NCBI RefSeq assembly: GCF_008630915.1
Contig: NZ_CP043909.1
Location: 2,294,001 to 2,358,000, forward strand
Direction: 5' to 3'
Length of the DNA: 64,000 nt
Origin: Acinetobacter suaedae
GTDB lineage: Bacteria; Pseudomonadota; Gammaproteobacteria; Pseudomonadales; Moraxellaceae
Shown here one piece after another: positions 29,504 through 40,700 of the stretch; position 1 is the first letter of the stretch; each line of letters opens with the position of its first letter. The notes beneath the pieces were generated by a model. That model saw only the letters and a list, made by a program, of their open reading frames with translations, was not told the DNA's origin and did no database searches. The position numbers and the translations under genes were made by a program.

Positions 29504-29794
29504 TTAGCCTTCAAGCACAGCTAAGATATCCGACTCTTTCATAATTAATAGTTCTTCACCATCTACTTTCACAGTTGTACCCGCATAAGTACCGAATAAT
29601 ACTTTGTCTCCAACTTTAACGTCTAAAGCACGAACGCCATTGTCAGTGATCTGACCATTACCTACTGCAATCACCTCACCTTGCGATGGTTTTTCAGCAG
29701 CAGAACCAGGAAGTAAAATACCACCAGCAGTTTTGGTTTCTTCTTCTACGCGACGAATCACTACGCGATCATGTAATGGACGAATGTTGCTCAT
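29504..29794 (-). CDS. groS: 10-kDa co-chaperonin GroES
   Basis: 96 residues from the ATG at 29794. [33 protein letters not shown] contains the mobile loop that binds GroEL, and the protein ends [15 protein letters not shown]. It is the lid of the GroEL chamber. First gene of the operon. Confidence 0.98.
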   Translation of the reverse strand: MSNIRPLHDRVVIRRVEEETKTAGGILLPGSAAEKPSQGEVIAVGNGQITDNGVRALDVKVGDKVLFGTYAGTTVKVDGEELLIMKESDILAVLEG

Positions 29795-29879
29795 ATTTAA
29801 CTCCATCAGACTTAGTCTTTTTGATTAATTTGCATTGCTACTCCAGTAGCAATCAACAAAATTTTGATATGCCACTTTT

Positions 29880-29905
29880 GTGGGGTTAAAAAAAAAGGCT
29901 TCAAG
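29880..29905 (-). promoter_or_regulatory. Sigma-32 heat-shock promoter of groESL
   Basis: On the minus strand CTTGAAG (29899-29905) is followed by exactly 13 bases, then CCCCAC (29880-29885). This matches the RpoH consensus CTTGAAA-N13-CCCCAT at nearly every position. It lies about 85 bases before the groES ATG. No CIRCE element was seen, so control is by RpoH rather than HrcA. Confidence 0.85.
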
Positions 29906-29985
29906 GGGAAAATTAAAAAAAATTTCGACTTTTTGATCTTTTTTCAAACATCACGAACCTGAATCAAACATTTGACCTGTTTACG

Positions 29986-30738
29986 CTACTTTTCAAACTG
30001 TTTTTTATCTTCATTAAAGTAGTAATGTTCAATCACACCATTGCTTAAAATCACATTAAAACTATTCGGCAAGCCAAAACGTACCCGATTCGATATCGCT
30101 GTACCTGCATGAATATCAAGAATCGGATGATCAAACCCTAAATTGAAAATTTGATTTAAATCATGCACTGCAACTTTGTGTAAATGCCCATGCAACAAAC
30201 CAAATAATCCAGTTCCACCCCATTTCTGTAATGCAATTTTCCCTAAAACAGGACAATCCTTACCGCCATGATCATCTGGAAAAGTATAAAAAGGTTGATG
30301 AAAAACCCCTAACTTAATCTTACCCGATGGCGCATTTTTTAATTTTTCATAGGTTTCATTGATCTGGTCATAAGAAATGTGTCCTCGCGTATGGTATCGC
30401 CTACGAATACTATTCATTCCAACAATATAGAAATGCTCTGTCTCTAAAGTCTTCTCCAAACTGCCAAAAAACATTTGATAACGTAAAAATGGAGAAAAAA
30501 AACGATTCCAGACGTGGTATAGCGGAATATCATGATTCCCAGGTACCACCAAATAAGGAATAGATAGCGAATTTAAAAACTGCACACATGCATAAAACTG
30601 TTGATAACGTGCTCGCTGAGTTAAATCACCACTTACAACCACCACTTCAGGGCGGTGTTGCTGACAAAATTGGTGAATTGCCTCAATACAAACCTCTCGC
30701 TCTGTTCCAAAATGCAGATCAGATAGATGTAGTAACAT
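29986..30738 (-). CDS. Metallophosphoesterase family protein
   Basis: 250 residues. Calcineurin-like motifs: HLSDLHFG (DxH), VVVSGDLTQRAR (GD), VPGNHDIP (GNHD), GVFHQPF and LLHGHLHK (GHxH). A dinuclear-metal phosphohydrolase, probably acting on phosphodiesters. It starts 20 bases inside the 3' end of the lipid kinase gene, so the two are co-translated. The pairing suggests a lipid-phosphate or UDP-diacylglucosamine-type role, but that is inference. Confidence 0.85.
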   Translation of the reverse strand: MLLHLSDLHFGTEREVCIEAIHQFCQQHRPEVVVVSGDLTQRARYQQFYACVQFLNSLSIPYLVVPGNHDIPLYHVWNRFFSPFLRYQMFFGSLEKTLETEHFYIVGMNSIRRRYHTRGHISYDQINETYEKLKNAPSGKIKLGVFHQPFYTFPDDHGGKDCPVLGKIALQKWGGTGLFGLLHGHLHKVAVHDLNQIFNLGFDHPILDIHAGTAISNRVRFGLPNSFNVILSNGVIEHYYFNEDKKQFEK

Positions 30739-31657
30739 TCGGAACCATCACTTTCAATGCGGATTTTTCTACTGAGAATCTTAATGGACTTTGCATTTCT
30801 ACCAGTTCTCCATCTATGGCAACTGTTAGCTGCATTTTTTTACACCCTACCTCGATTTGCTCAGCACAGAATGTATAAACATCAGAAGCCTGATCAATTT
30901 TACCTTGAATCAATTTCCATAACATTTTTAATAAACTGAGACGGTCACTTTTCGCAACAACAACACCAGCAAGTTTTCCATTTGCTGCGCACTCAGCAAT
31001 TCTTAATTTCATATCACTGAGCTGAAGCTGATTATTACCAAAAAAAATGAGAGGTGTCGTCACCGGATATTTCTGACCATCTACAGTAACTGAAAGTTTG
31101 AGTGACTTATGTTCACGCAGGAGCACGTCTAACCCTGATGTGTAAGCATGTAAAGGAAAACGGCCTAAACGTTGATTATACAATTCACGCTTTTTAATAA
31201 ATAAAGGATATAAACCCAAGCTCGCATTATTCAAATAAATATGATCATTGATTTTGGCCACATGCACGTCATGTACCTTTCCCGTAGCAATAATTTCAGC
31301 AGCTTGGACAACATTAATTGGAATATGTAGAGCACGGGCAACATAGTTAAATGTACCTAATGGCATAATACCTATCGGAATATCCGTATACATTAAACGC
31401 TGAGCAACAGCATTTAAGGTACCATCTCCACCTGCTGCGACCACTACACCTCGAAAGTCAGTTTGCTGATGTCTCACCAAAATCTCCGACATCATGTCAT
31501 CAAAACTGGCATGTTGATTCAATTCAAATACCTGAATTTCGAACCCCTGTTGCGTCCAGTAGGTCATCAGCTGTTCATATTCTTCACTTTGTTGTGACGC
31601 ATGAAATCCTGATTTTTGATTATAAATGATCGAAAGAGGGCGTAATTTTAAGCTCAT
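30719..31657 (-). CDS. Diacylglycerol/lipid kinase family protein, YegS-like
   Basis: 312 residues. DAGK catalytic domain: IIYNQKSG near the N-terminus, VVAAGGDGTLNAVAQRL (the GGDGT nucleotide motif at about residue 79), IGIMPLGTFNYVARAL and a C-terminal LTVAIDGELVEM half. Family members phosphorylate lipids in the cytoplasm or on the membrane surface. The next gene overlaps by 20 bases. Unrelated in fold to the membrane DgkA encoded at 27362. Confidence 0.85.
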   Translation of the reverse strand: MSLKLRPLSIIYNQKSGFHASQQSEEYEQLMTYWTQQGFEIQVFELNQHASFDDMMSEILVRHQQTDFRGVVVAAGGDGTLNAVAQRLMYTDIPIGIMPLGTFNYVARALHIPINVVQAAEIIATGKVHDVHVAKINDHIYLNNASLGLYPLFIKKRELYNQRLGRFPLHAYTSGLDVLLREHKSLKLSVTVDGQKYPVTTPLIFFGNNQLQLSDMKLRIAECAANGKLAGVVVAKSDRLSLLKMLWKLIQGKIDQASDVYTFCAEQIEVGCKKMQLTVAIDGELVEMQSPLRFSVEKSALKVMVPNVTTSI

Positions 31658-32054
31658 ACAGATTAAACTTAAGACGATTATTAGCCCTATTTTTGTTCAC
31701 AAAATCAACAAATAAAAGCTTGTTTATGTAAATTTTGAATGAACATCATTCATTTAATCAATAATAATTCTCAAGTATCCTTAACAATCATACATCATTG
31801 TTATTTAAAATAATTTTTGATAAAAATAACACATATAAAAAATTCAAATAAAGATCAAAAAAAATAAGCAGATTATTAAAAACAACAACTTACAACACAA
31901 TAGTGTATTTAGAGTCAATACACTACAACATTCATTGGTCTTATTTTTTTTTCGATTTTATGCTTTAATACAGCCACTTTTTTTACTTCATCTATTTTAC
32001 TGCCATCCAGTAGATAGAATTTGTACGTTGTACACACTTTAAAAAGGCATCACC
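31658..32054. other. AT-rich intergenic region, pckG promoter side
   Basis: About 400 bases of very AT-rich sequence between divergent genes. No ORF with a convincing ribosome site is seen. A promoter for pckG must lie here, but I cannot place -35 and -10 boxes with confidence. AAGG eight bases before the pckG ATG is its ribosome site. Confidence 0.5.
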
Positions 32055-33884
32055 ATGACCCAAGTGAACGCACCAGAATTCGTTCGTCACCCTAAGCTAA
32101 TTGCATGGGTGGAAGAAATTGCAAAATTAACCAAACCAGCAAAAATCGAGTGGTGTGACGGAAGCGAAGAAGAATATCAACGTCTTATCGACTTGATGAT
32201 CGCTAACGGCACCATGCAAAAACTTAACCAAGAAAAACATCCTGGTTCTTATCTTGCAAATTCTGATCCTTCTGACGTTGCTCGTGTTGAAGACCGTACT
32301 TATATTTGCTCACAAAACCAAGAAGATGCTGGTGCGACCAATAACTGGGTTGCTCCTGCTGAGATGCGTACAAAATTAAATGGCTTATTTGATGGTTCAA
32401 TGGAAGGTCGTACCATGTACGTGGTTCCATTCTCAATGGGTCCTTTAGGTAGCCATATCGCTCATATCGGTATCGAACTTACAGACTCACCTTACGTTGC
32501 TGTATCAATGAAGAAAATGGCACGTATGGGTAAAGCAGTTTATGACGTGCTTGGTACAGACGGTGAATTTGTACCTTGCGTACATACAGTTGCAGCACCG
32601 CTAAAAGACGGTCAAAAAGATGTTGCTTGGCCTTGCAACAGTGAAAAATATATCGTGCATTACCCAGAAACTCGTGAAATCTGGTCTTACGGTTCTGGTT
32701 ATGGTGGTAACGCTTTACTTGGTAAAAAATGCTTAGCTTTACGTATTGCATCTGCAATGGGTCGTGAACAAGGCTGGTTAGCTGAGCACATGCTGATTTT
32801 GGGTGTAACAAACCCACAAGGTGAAAAACACTACATCGCAGCGGCATTCCCTTCTGCTTGTGGTAAAACTAACTTTGCAATGTTAATTCCACCAGCAGGT
32901 TATGAAGGTTGGAAGATTGAGACTGTAGGTGACGATATCGCTTGGATCAAACCGGGTGAAGACGGTCGTTTATATGCAATCAACCCAGAAGCTGGTTTCT
33001 TCGGTGTTGCACCTGGTACAAATACCAAGACTAATCCGAACTGTATGGCAACACTTCACAAAGATGTGATCTATACGAACGTTGCTGTAACTGATAACGG
33101 CGAAGTATGGTGGGAAGGTCTTTCTAAAGAAGTTCCAGCGAACCTTACCAACTGGAAAGGTCAACCGCATACTGGTGAAGACAAAGCTGCTCATCCAAAT
33201 GCGCGTTTCACAGTTTCAGCAGGTCAATGCCCTTCTATCGACGCTGACTGGGAAAATCCAGCAGGTGTGCCGATCTCAGCATTCATCTTCGGTGGTCGCC
33301 GTGCGGACACAGTGCCTTTAGTATCAGAAGCTTTTGATTGGGTTGATGGCGTGTATAAAGCTGCAACTATGGGTTCTGAAACAACTGCTGCTGCTGTTGG
33401 TCAACAAGGTATCGTTCGTCGTGATCCATTTGCGATGCTTCCTTTCGCTGGTTATAACATGGCTGATTACTTCGGTCATTGGTTACAACTTGGTCAAGAA
33501 GTTGGTGCTAAAGCAGAAGCTGCTGGTAACAAATTACCAAAAATCTTCAATGTAAACTGGTTCCGTCGTGATGCTGAAGGCAACTTCGTATGGCCTGGTT
33601 TCGGTCAAAACATGCGTGTTCTTGAGTGGATCATTGATCGTTGTGAAGGTCGTGCTGAAGCGACTGAAACACCAATCGGTTACGTTCCAACTTACGAACA
33701 ATTGAACTGGACTGGTATCGACTTCTCTAAAGAGCAATTCGAAACTGTTACAGCACAAGACAAAGACCAATGGATCAAAGAACTTGAAAGCCACACTGAG
33801 TTATTTACTAAACTTGGTGATCGTTTACCTCAAGCACTTAAAGATCGTCAAAATGAATTATTAAATGCGGTTAAATCTGCTTAA
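32055..33884 (+). CDS. pckG: Phosphoenolpyruvate carboxykinase (GTP)
   Basis: 609 residues, the GTP-dependent form. The P-loop [16 protein letters not shown], the [19 protein letters not shown] segment ([19 protein letters not shown]), [12 protein letters not shown] and the C-terminal [20 protein letters not shown] block ([10 protein letters not shown]) are diagnostic. It converts oxaloacetate and GTP to PEP, the entry step of gluconeogenesis, important for an organism living on organic and aromatic acids. Strong terminator follows. Confidence 0.96.
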   Translation: MTQVNAPEFVRHPKLIAWVEEIAKLTKPAKIEWCDGSEEEYQRLIDLMIANGTMQKLNQEKHPGSYLANSDPSDVARVEDRTYICSQNQEDAGATNNWVAPAEMRTKLNGLFDGSMEGRTMYVVPFSMGPLGSHIAHIGIELTDSPYVAVSMKKMARMGKAVYDVLGTDGEFVPCVHTVAAPLKDGQKDVAWPCNSEKYIVHYPETREIWSYGSGYGGNALLGKKCLALRIASAMGREQGWLAEHMLILGVTNPQGEKHYIAAAFPSACGKTNFAMLIPPAGYEGWKIETVGDDIAWIKPGEDGRLYAINPEAGFFGVAPGTNTKTNPNCMATLHKDVIYTNVAVTDNGEVWWEGLSKEVPANLTNWKGQPHTGEDKAAHPNARFTVSAGQCPSIDADWENPAGVPISAFIFGGRRADTVPLVSEAFDWVDGVYKAATMGSETTAAAVGQQGIVRRDPFAMLPFAGYNMADYFGHWLQLGQEVGAKAEAAGNKLPKIFNVNWFRRDAEGNFVWPGFGQNMRVLEWIIDRCEGRAEATETPIGYVPTYEQLNWTGIDFSKEQFETVTAQDKDQWIKELESHTELFTKLGDRLPQALKDRQNELLNAVKSA

Positions 33885-33897
33885 TAATTAAATGACA

Positions 33898-33927
33898 TAA
33901 AAAGGTCGCTTCGGCGACCTTTTTTTG
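33898..33927 (+). terminator. Terminator of pckG
   Basis: AAAAAGGTCGC-TTCG-GCGACCTTTTTTT with the stable TTCG tetraloop, 14 bases after the stop. Confidence 0.92.
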
Positions 33928-33987
33928 TTGTCTGGTGATTTGAAAATTTATATTAGACCATATTTATTTTACAAATTAATGTTAAAT

Positions 33988-34015
33988 AAAAAGCTGCATC
34001 GAGAAGCAGCTTTTT
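33988..34015. terminator. Second bidirectional terminator hairpin
   Basis: AAAAAGCTGC (33988-33997) and GCAGCTTTTT (34006-34015) with an eight-base loop. It has T-runs on both strands and lies at the edge between pckG and the CDI region, so it may end transcripts from the CDI side. Confidence 0.7.
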
Positions 34016-34059
34016 AAGATTACAAGTTTAATATCGAAAAATGGAACTGAAAATTATTT

Positions 34060-34221
34060 CTAAAACCCTATATAATCCTGATACCATTTAGACAACTCAT
34101 TAACCCCAAATGATATATCATCAATTAGTACAAGATAAAAGTGCTGAAGGTTCGACGTGAACGTCTTTCCAGTTCTGGATGAGGTTGAATTTGTGGGGTC
34201 AGCGATAGGATTCTTTGGCAT
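34060..34221 (-). CDS. Short remnant ORF downstream of cdiI, 53 residues
   Basis: ATG at 34221 has a good ribosome site (AGGAG, eight bases upstream). The 53-codon frame begins MPKNPIADPTNSTSSRTGKT, and its second half, from about residue 25, is FYLVLIDDIS and then NELSKWYQDYIGF before TAG. The first part resembles the start of a transposase-type or other DNA-associated protein. The second part reads like the end of an unrelated small protein such as an immunity protein. This could be a fusion scar of an old toxin/immunity or IS insertion. Neither identification is secure. Confidence 0.35.
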   Translation of the reverse strand: MPKNPIADPTNSTSSRTGKTFTSNLQHFYLVLIDDISFGVNELSKWYQDYIGF

Positions 34222-34298
34222 GGTTTGCTCCTAATGCACCCTGATTTATATGTTATCTTCAAATCAACTGGTGCAATAGGAGGTTGGCATAAGGGCTA

Positions 34299-34748
34299 TC
34301 AACTACTTTTCAAAACACTATATAATCTCGTTAAATATAACTCTATATCGTCTCTACACATATCATCTTCTGGTAAAATTCGACTATATTTATCCCATGT
34401 AGATTTACATGCAAAATAAAATTCAGATACTACTCTTTTAATCTCACCACAAAAAACCATTTCCTTTTGATAAAAAACTTTAATATATCTTTTTTCATCA
34501 ATCTTAAATTCAATAATAAATTTAGACGAATCTACCCCAATAAACTCGAACTCCTTACTCTTGCCACGTAGTAAGCTTTCTAGACCATAAAGTAATAATG
34601 GTAATGATAAAAATATCATCATTTCACCACTATTGCCTAAATCTATAGAATTTATAATTTCTTTTCCGTCATTAGTAATCCGTAAATGCCCCAAATCTAG
34701 ACCTGATAGATCAGTATTCTCATCAAAAACACATTCTATATCCAACAT
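34299..34748 (-). CDS. cdiI: Putative CdiI immunity protein
   Basis: 149 residues from the ATG at 34748, one base beyond the cdiA stop; the longer frame would run back inside cdiA. Position directly after the CdiA C-terminus is what defines it as the immunity gene. I do not recognise the family. The protein is acidic (DENTDLSGLDLGH at the start) and lacks a signal peptide, as expected for a cytoplasmic protein that binds the toxin. It ends LTRLYSVLKSS. Its sequence is AT-rich relative to the flanking housekeeping genes, as is common for these exchangeable modules. Confidence 0.75.
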   Translation of the reverse strand: MLDIECVFDENTDLSGLDLGHLRITNDGKEIINSIDLGNSGEMMIFLSLPLLLYGLESLLRGKSKEFEFIGVDSSKFIIEFKIDEKRYIKVFYQKEMVFCGEIKRVVSEFYFACKSTWDKYSRILPEDDMCRDDIELYLTRLYSVLKSS

Positions 34749-34749
34749 A

Positions 34750-37700
34750 TTATTCGCTCCGTACTGGGAATATTGTAATAACACGATTCTTATCATGTGA
34801 GTCAACAACAACTCGAACCCTATCCCGCTGTCCATTAATAACTATCCGTTTTTCATATGTCTGTAGTCTTGATGATGGGTCTGATATTCGAGTACCACTC
34901 AGAACAAGTTGAGTTGATGCTTCCTCTATTTGGCTTCTCGTTGTTCCTTTTACAAATAAATCTCCAGCACCTTTTGCACTTGTACCAGATATATGTCTCT
35001 CATCTATATGTTGCCATCCTTCTTTTGAATTACCATTTTCTATTCTTGGCTTCAATCTTGGCGCATGATTAACAACATTTGTAGCATTATGCGTTCGAGT
35101 TACCCGATTCCCGAATCCTGCCGATACAATATTGGCTGCGGCCAGTAATCGGTTTTGTTCTAAACCAGCTATACCTGTGCCAGTTAATAATACTTTAAAG
35201 CTATCCGCCATACTCATTGCATTGCCTGCTACAGGCATCCACGCAATGACATCAAGCGCATTTTGTAATTCTTCTTTTCGTTTTACATCTAACGCATCAT
35301 ATCTACTTTTACAAACAGCCTCACTTACACCACTACCACAATTCGTGTTTGCCCAAGTTGTAAAAATATTAGTGGCTTTTATCGCATCTGCTTTTAATTG
35401 GACGGTATTGTCAAATTTACCCAGACTATTAAATGCCATATATTGACTTTTTAACTTCACATTTTGTGCTTGAGACAAACCATCTAGCAATGCATTAATA
35501 TGTCCTGTACAAGCATTGCTATTTAACCCTAAGCCACTACACGCAGCTCTTAATGCCGCATCATTGGCATCACTAACTACTTTATACTTCATAAATGCAT
35601 TTGTCTTGCACTGGTTATCCGTGCACTTATCAAGTTCAGCTTTGAGTTCATTAACCTCTTTACTGGTTAAATAATTGTTTGTTACCGCTACCGCCGCACT
35701 ATTTGCAGCAGTATTCACATCATAGCCACTATAAGCAGATACTGTCCCCGCTATAAGTTGTGCGGTTGCTACAACCTTTTTATTATATGCATCCCGCTCT
35801 TGCGGTGTCATATCTTTGAGCTCTTTGCTTCGAGGAACTAGATCAGCTGCCATTTCTCCGACAACAGCACCAATAGCACCTGCTTCACAACTTTTCTGTA
35901 ATGCTCCAGCTAAACAACCAGCCGCTGCATGAGCAATTTTATGCAAAAGATAGTTTATGTCTTCCAGTTGCTTAATTTCGCCTGAAAGCCCACCTTGTAA
36001 TGATGACGCAAGTCCTGCTAATAATGCTTTCTCAAGACTATCTGATAAACTTTGACCTTGTACGGTACTACTTATGATATTAGAACTAACACCTTGAACA
36101 AATCCATTTGCCATTTTTTCTAGCTGAGGCATGTCTTTAAGTTTAATATCAAAACTTGCACCAATAGAATCCATAATGCCAACAGTAACGACCGTTGTTA
36201 CTAAACTCTTGACTGAGTCTTTACTTCCCAACTCCTTGAGAACCTTAGTTAAATCTCCACCATTATTTACCGCACTAATAGAAGCTTGTGTCGCTAAAGC
36301 AGTCAATCCTGCATTAATCATTGCCCCTGCGGTACTAAATACTGCTGCTGCACCTGATGCGGCTGTATAGCCAATAATACTTCCACCAAATGTAGTAATC
36401 GTTCCCCCAGCTGCAATCGCTACTTGTGTGCCTCCGACAGTAATTGTTGTCGCAGACGAAACTGTAGCTGTTGTCCCAAGAGCCGCTGCCCCAGCACCAG
36501 CTGTTACTGCCGCAATCACAATCGCTAAAATAGCGGCACCAGCCGCAGTTAAGCCTTGAGACTTATAATCCCAATCTTCATTGGTTAAAAGGATTTGTTC
36601 CCAGTTTACTTTTTGATCTTTGTTATCAACTAGAGATTTGAGGTACGCATTTCCAGGTGTCTTAGCGAGTTTTTCAATTTCTGCTATCAACTCTTTTTGG
36701 TTAGCTGTTCTTTTGGCAACAGGCACTTGAACAGTTAAACTACCAACAAACTTCGGTGCAACAGGTCCATTAAAGGTAGGTAACTTCGATGTTTCAGTAA
36801 TCGACCCTTGGTCTTGCATTGATTGCCAAACCACACTGTTACTTGTTTTAGTCTTTGTTGCTTCTACAAGTTTCGATGCACCAAGCAGATAAATTTCCTG
36901 ACCAGCTTGTATGTCCGCACCTTCCAAATAATTAAACTCAGTACCTTTTAAAACAATATTGCCATCGGCTTGAGCACCGATATAACTTGCTTCTAAAACA
37001 GCAGGTAGTTCTGATTTAATATTTCGAGTGCTGGTATATTTAGATTTATTGAGTTTAATACCCATCCACGAGTTACTTTTACTGATATCGAGGGTATCTT
37101 TAGAGAGATTATCAGCAGTTAAAAGATTGATATCTCCACCCGCTAAAATCTTAACTTTACCGCCATGCGCCGTTAACTGACTCGAATACATGTCGATACT
37201 GGTACGATGGGTTCCAGTTTCTTTATCATCAGCCTTTTTCGCCTCTTCACTTGTAATATTGATATTTTTTGCATCAATATCGACCGATACTCCACCAACA
37301 CGTTCAGCCGTTTTTATCGTGGTTGTGGTCTTTTTCTTGCCATACCATTTGCGTTTAGTTTCTGTTTTCTTACTCTTGTCATAAGCGTTTTCAACAGCTA
37401 CATCAAAAATAATATTCTTATAGGCTTCAATATCGACATTACCATTATTCGATGTAATCCCTACGCCTTGTAAGATCAAATTATCTGTCGCGCTTTTGCC
37501 TGCGGCTTTGATTTTAACGCCTTTATCACCGTTGATCGTGGTCGCATTTACAGGGCTACGCCAATTATAATCAGTGTTGGTCACTTGACCAATTTCGTAA
37601 GAATCTTGGGTGGCATCGATAATGATGCTTCCCTTAATTTTTCCTTGTTTAACACTATTTTTTATATCGCTCTTAAATTCACCCTGAATTTGATATTCTT

Positions 37701-40700
37701 CATTTGCCAATGTTCCTGCTGCTTCAATTAGAACAGCACCTCTTTGAGCATCAATAGTTGAACCACTAATACTTAAACCTTTGTTTGACGCGAGATTGAT
37801 ATTACCTATAGTGCTCGTCAGGGTTGCGCCTAGGTGTTCGTAGCCAGTTACATTTTTACCTAAAATCGCAATTGTTTGTTTGATATCTTCAAATTCTTGT
37901 TTATAAGGTTGGGCAACAGTTACATCTGTAATATACATTGTCCGACGATTGGCAAGGTCAATACGAGTAGTAAGTCCATCCCCATACGGAGTGACGGTAA
38001 TTAAATATCTTTCGTTTAATTTCTCTACCAATAATTTTATTTCGTTTAATGCACCAATCACTCCATTTTTTGTTGTGTATTCATGGTTCACTAAATACAT
38101 CATTCTTTTATAATTTTCATCGTTACGCAATGCGGTATATTCTTGATCTAAATAATCCTTTCTTTCACTTAAATCATTGATATGTTTTGTTGATGGCTGA
38201 CTTGTCAACGTATTCTTCACGCCATCTATAATCAAATCACCATCAGTCGATACAATCGAGATATCTTTAGCAGCATTTAATTGCGTTCCCTGCAACTCCA
38301 CTTTTTGACCAGCAAGATTGATTCCACCATTGGCGGTGTTAAGCTTAACGACTTGCTCACTACCATTACCCTTAGTCCCACCATGTCCAATAAGTGTTAA
38401 GTCACCTTTTTTACTCATCAGATCATAATCACCCACCGCACTCAGTGTCAGTAACTTAGGATCAATGGTTAAATTATCGTTGGTTTGAATACTTAAATTA
38501 CCATTGAGTTTTTTTAGGTCCTTGTCATTATTCAATAGCGGTGAGCCTGTAGCTGTCACTTTGACATTCTTATTCACATCAAAGCCAGAACCGCTTTCAA
38601 TCAGCACAGCACCACCTTTAAGGTCTGTATTTTGTAGATACTGACCAGCACCACTAACTAATGAAAGCACACCATCAGCTTGTAGCTTGACGGTATTACC
38701 CACCCCCCAGTTTGTCGTACCGTCAGCAGCGACTATACTTGAACTCAAATGCAGCCTATCTTTAGTGCTCAATGCTGTATGCCCCGCAGACTGAGCTGTA
38801 ACATAATGCAAGGTCTGACGTCCATCAGCATGTAAAGTTGTGTTTGCACCACTCTTAAGGTTCATACCATATAAGAACTGTGTGCCTTTTGCTTGCGCTT
38901 GGATGTTCCCTGTGGCGTTTAAATTACCCCAATGTAAACTGTTACTTGCACCACTATTGATCAGGATATTTTTACCGTTTAACTCACTCCATAAATAAGT
39001 TTTGTTAGGACTAAAACTTCCATCTGCCTTTTGTTGTTGAGTAATTACATCTGAGCGCACTAGACTAATATTGCCTTTTGCATCTAACTGGATATCACCA
39101 TTTTTAGCATCTAAATTTATGGTGTTTAAACGTAGATATCCGTTATCAATTGATGCGATCTGAATACCTTTCTCTGCGGAGATTTTACTTGGGGTATAGG
39201 TGATATTTTTAGCATCTGTGCCCGTTACAGCGGTTTCAACTTTGTTTGCAGCTAAGATGACATTTTTACTAGCAAGTAGTGATGCCTTACCTAAAGTACC
39301 TACTTGTAGGCTATTTGCAGTAATACTGCCATTTAAGGCATTAATGTTTATATCACCTGTATTTGCCCAGAGTCGACTTCCTTGATCAAGTAAGATATTG
39401 CCACCATCACTCACAATATCAACACCATTCGCCCCAGAACCCGTCATATAAATATTTTTAGTGGTAACATTTTTCCCAGAAAGTTTTAACCCGCCACCTC
39501 CTGATAACTTAGAGTTTTTATCCTTACCTTCTAATCTCAACTGATTGCCTGCACCCAGTTGAATTTTCCCAGCCGTATACGGAAATTCTTGATTTGCAGT
39601 GGTAAAACTTAAATTATTGCCTGCATAGGCATTAATACTGTTGACTTGAGCTTGGCTACTATTTGCTTTCTTAATAAAATCGATATTGTTTAGGGTGATG
39701 TCTTTGTCTGCATAAATTGCAAACTCTTTTGCTGCGCTAACACTTCCACCTTGAACCGTGATTTTATTTAACGCCGTTTCTTTTGAGCTGGACTGTAATT
39801 GAATATTGCCTGTTGATGCATGTAAGCGTGTATCGGTAAGATTGAGATGATTATTCGCACTAATAGTTAAATCTTTAGCCGCTACCAACCCTGCTTTGTT
39901 TGACGTAAAGTCCTTTTGGGCTTGGATGTGTGCTGATCCTCGATTGCTTCTAAGTTCTGAGTTCGCAGCTAAATTGATGTTTGTAGCATCAATATAGAGG
40001 TCACCTGTTGCCCCCATATTTCTGATCTTGGCTGAATCAGCCACATTAACATTGCCTTCCGCACTAACGATCAAAGGTGAAGATGCAACACCTTCATAAT
40101 TCAAAGTCACATCTTTAGCTTTAATATTGATATCATTTCCAGAGTCTAGACTTAGCAAACCAAAGCTACTAATCGTCCCTGCTGAATTAATATCAGCGGC
40201 TGTCCCCGTGCCTGTAGTCGAAACACTGACCAAACCTTGAGTCTTACTGGTTGAACTGATGCTTCCTGTATGTTCAATCTTTCCTGCACTGGTGACCACA
40301 AGATTATTTACCGCTTGTAGGGTGCCCGCATTATTAACCCCTAGTCCTTTTTCTGTACCCACAAGATAGATGTTATTGGCATACATGCCACCCAATGCTT
40401 TGACATCGATGGCAACGGTTGGTGCCGCCGCAGTTGAGGTTTTATTCTGAATTTGTGTGAGATCTGCACTAATGGTATTAGCACCTGTCACCACCTGAAT
40501 GTCTTGTTCAGCATGGAGTTGTGCATTGAGTTCTAAAGCTCTGGTATAAATATCAAGATAGTTGGCGTTGTTATTTGCCCCACCCAAGCCAAGCTGTGAA
40601 CCTGTATTTGCAGAAATGGTGATCTTACCTTGGTCGATCACAAATTGTTTGATCGAACCATCCGCATTGAACTGCGGCTTACCAGTCGTTAAAGTGGCTC

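Noticed and set aside
31700..31940. Replication origin or DnaA-box cluster in the AT-rich gap before pckG
   Set aside because: No TTATCCACA-like repeats were seen and no origin genes are near.
34235..34275. IS terminal inverted repeat
   Set aside because: TGCACC...GGTGCA has only six perfect bases with a short gap, no transposase and no target duplication; it reads better as a weak hairpin.
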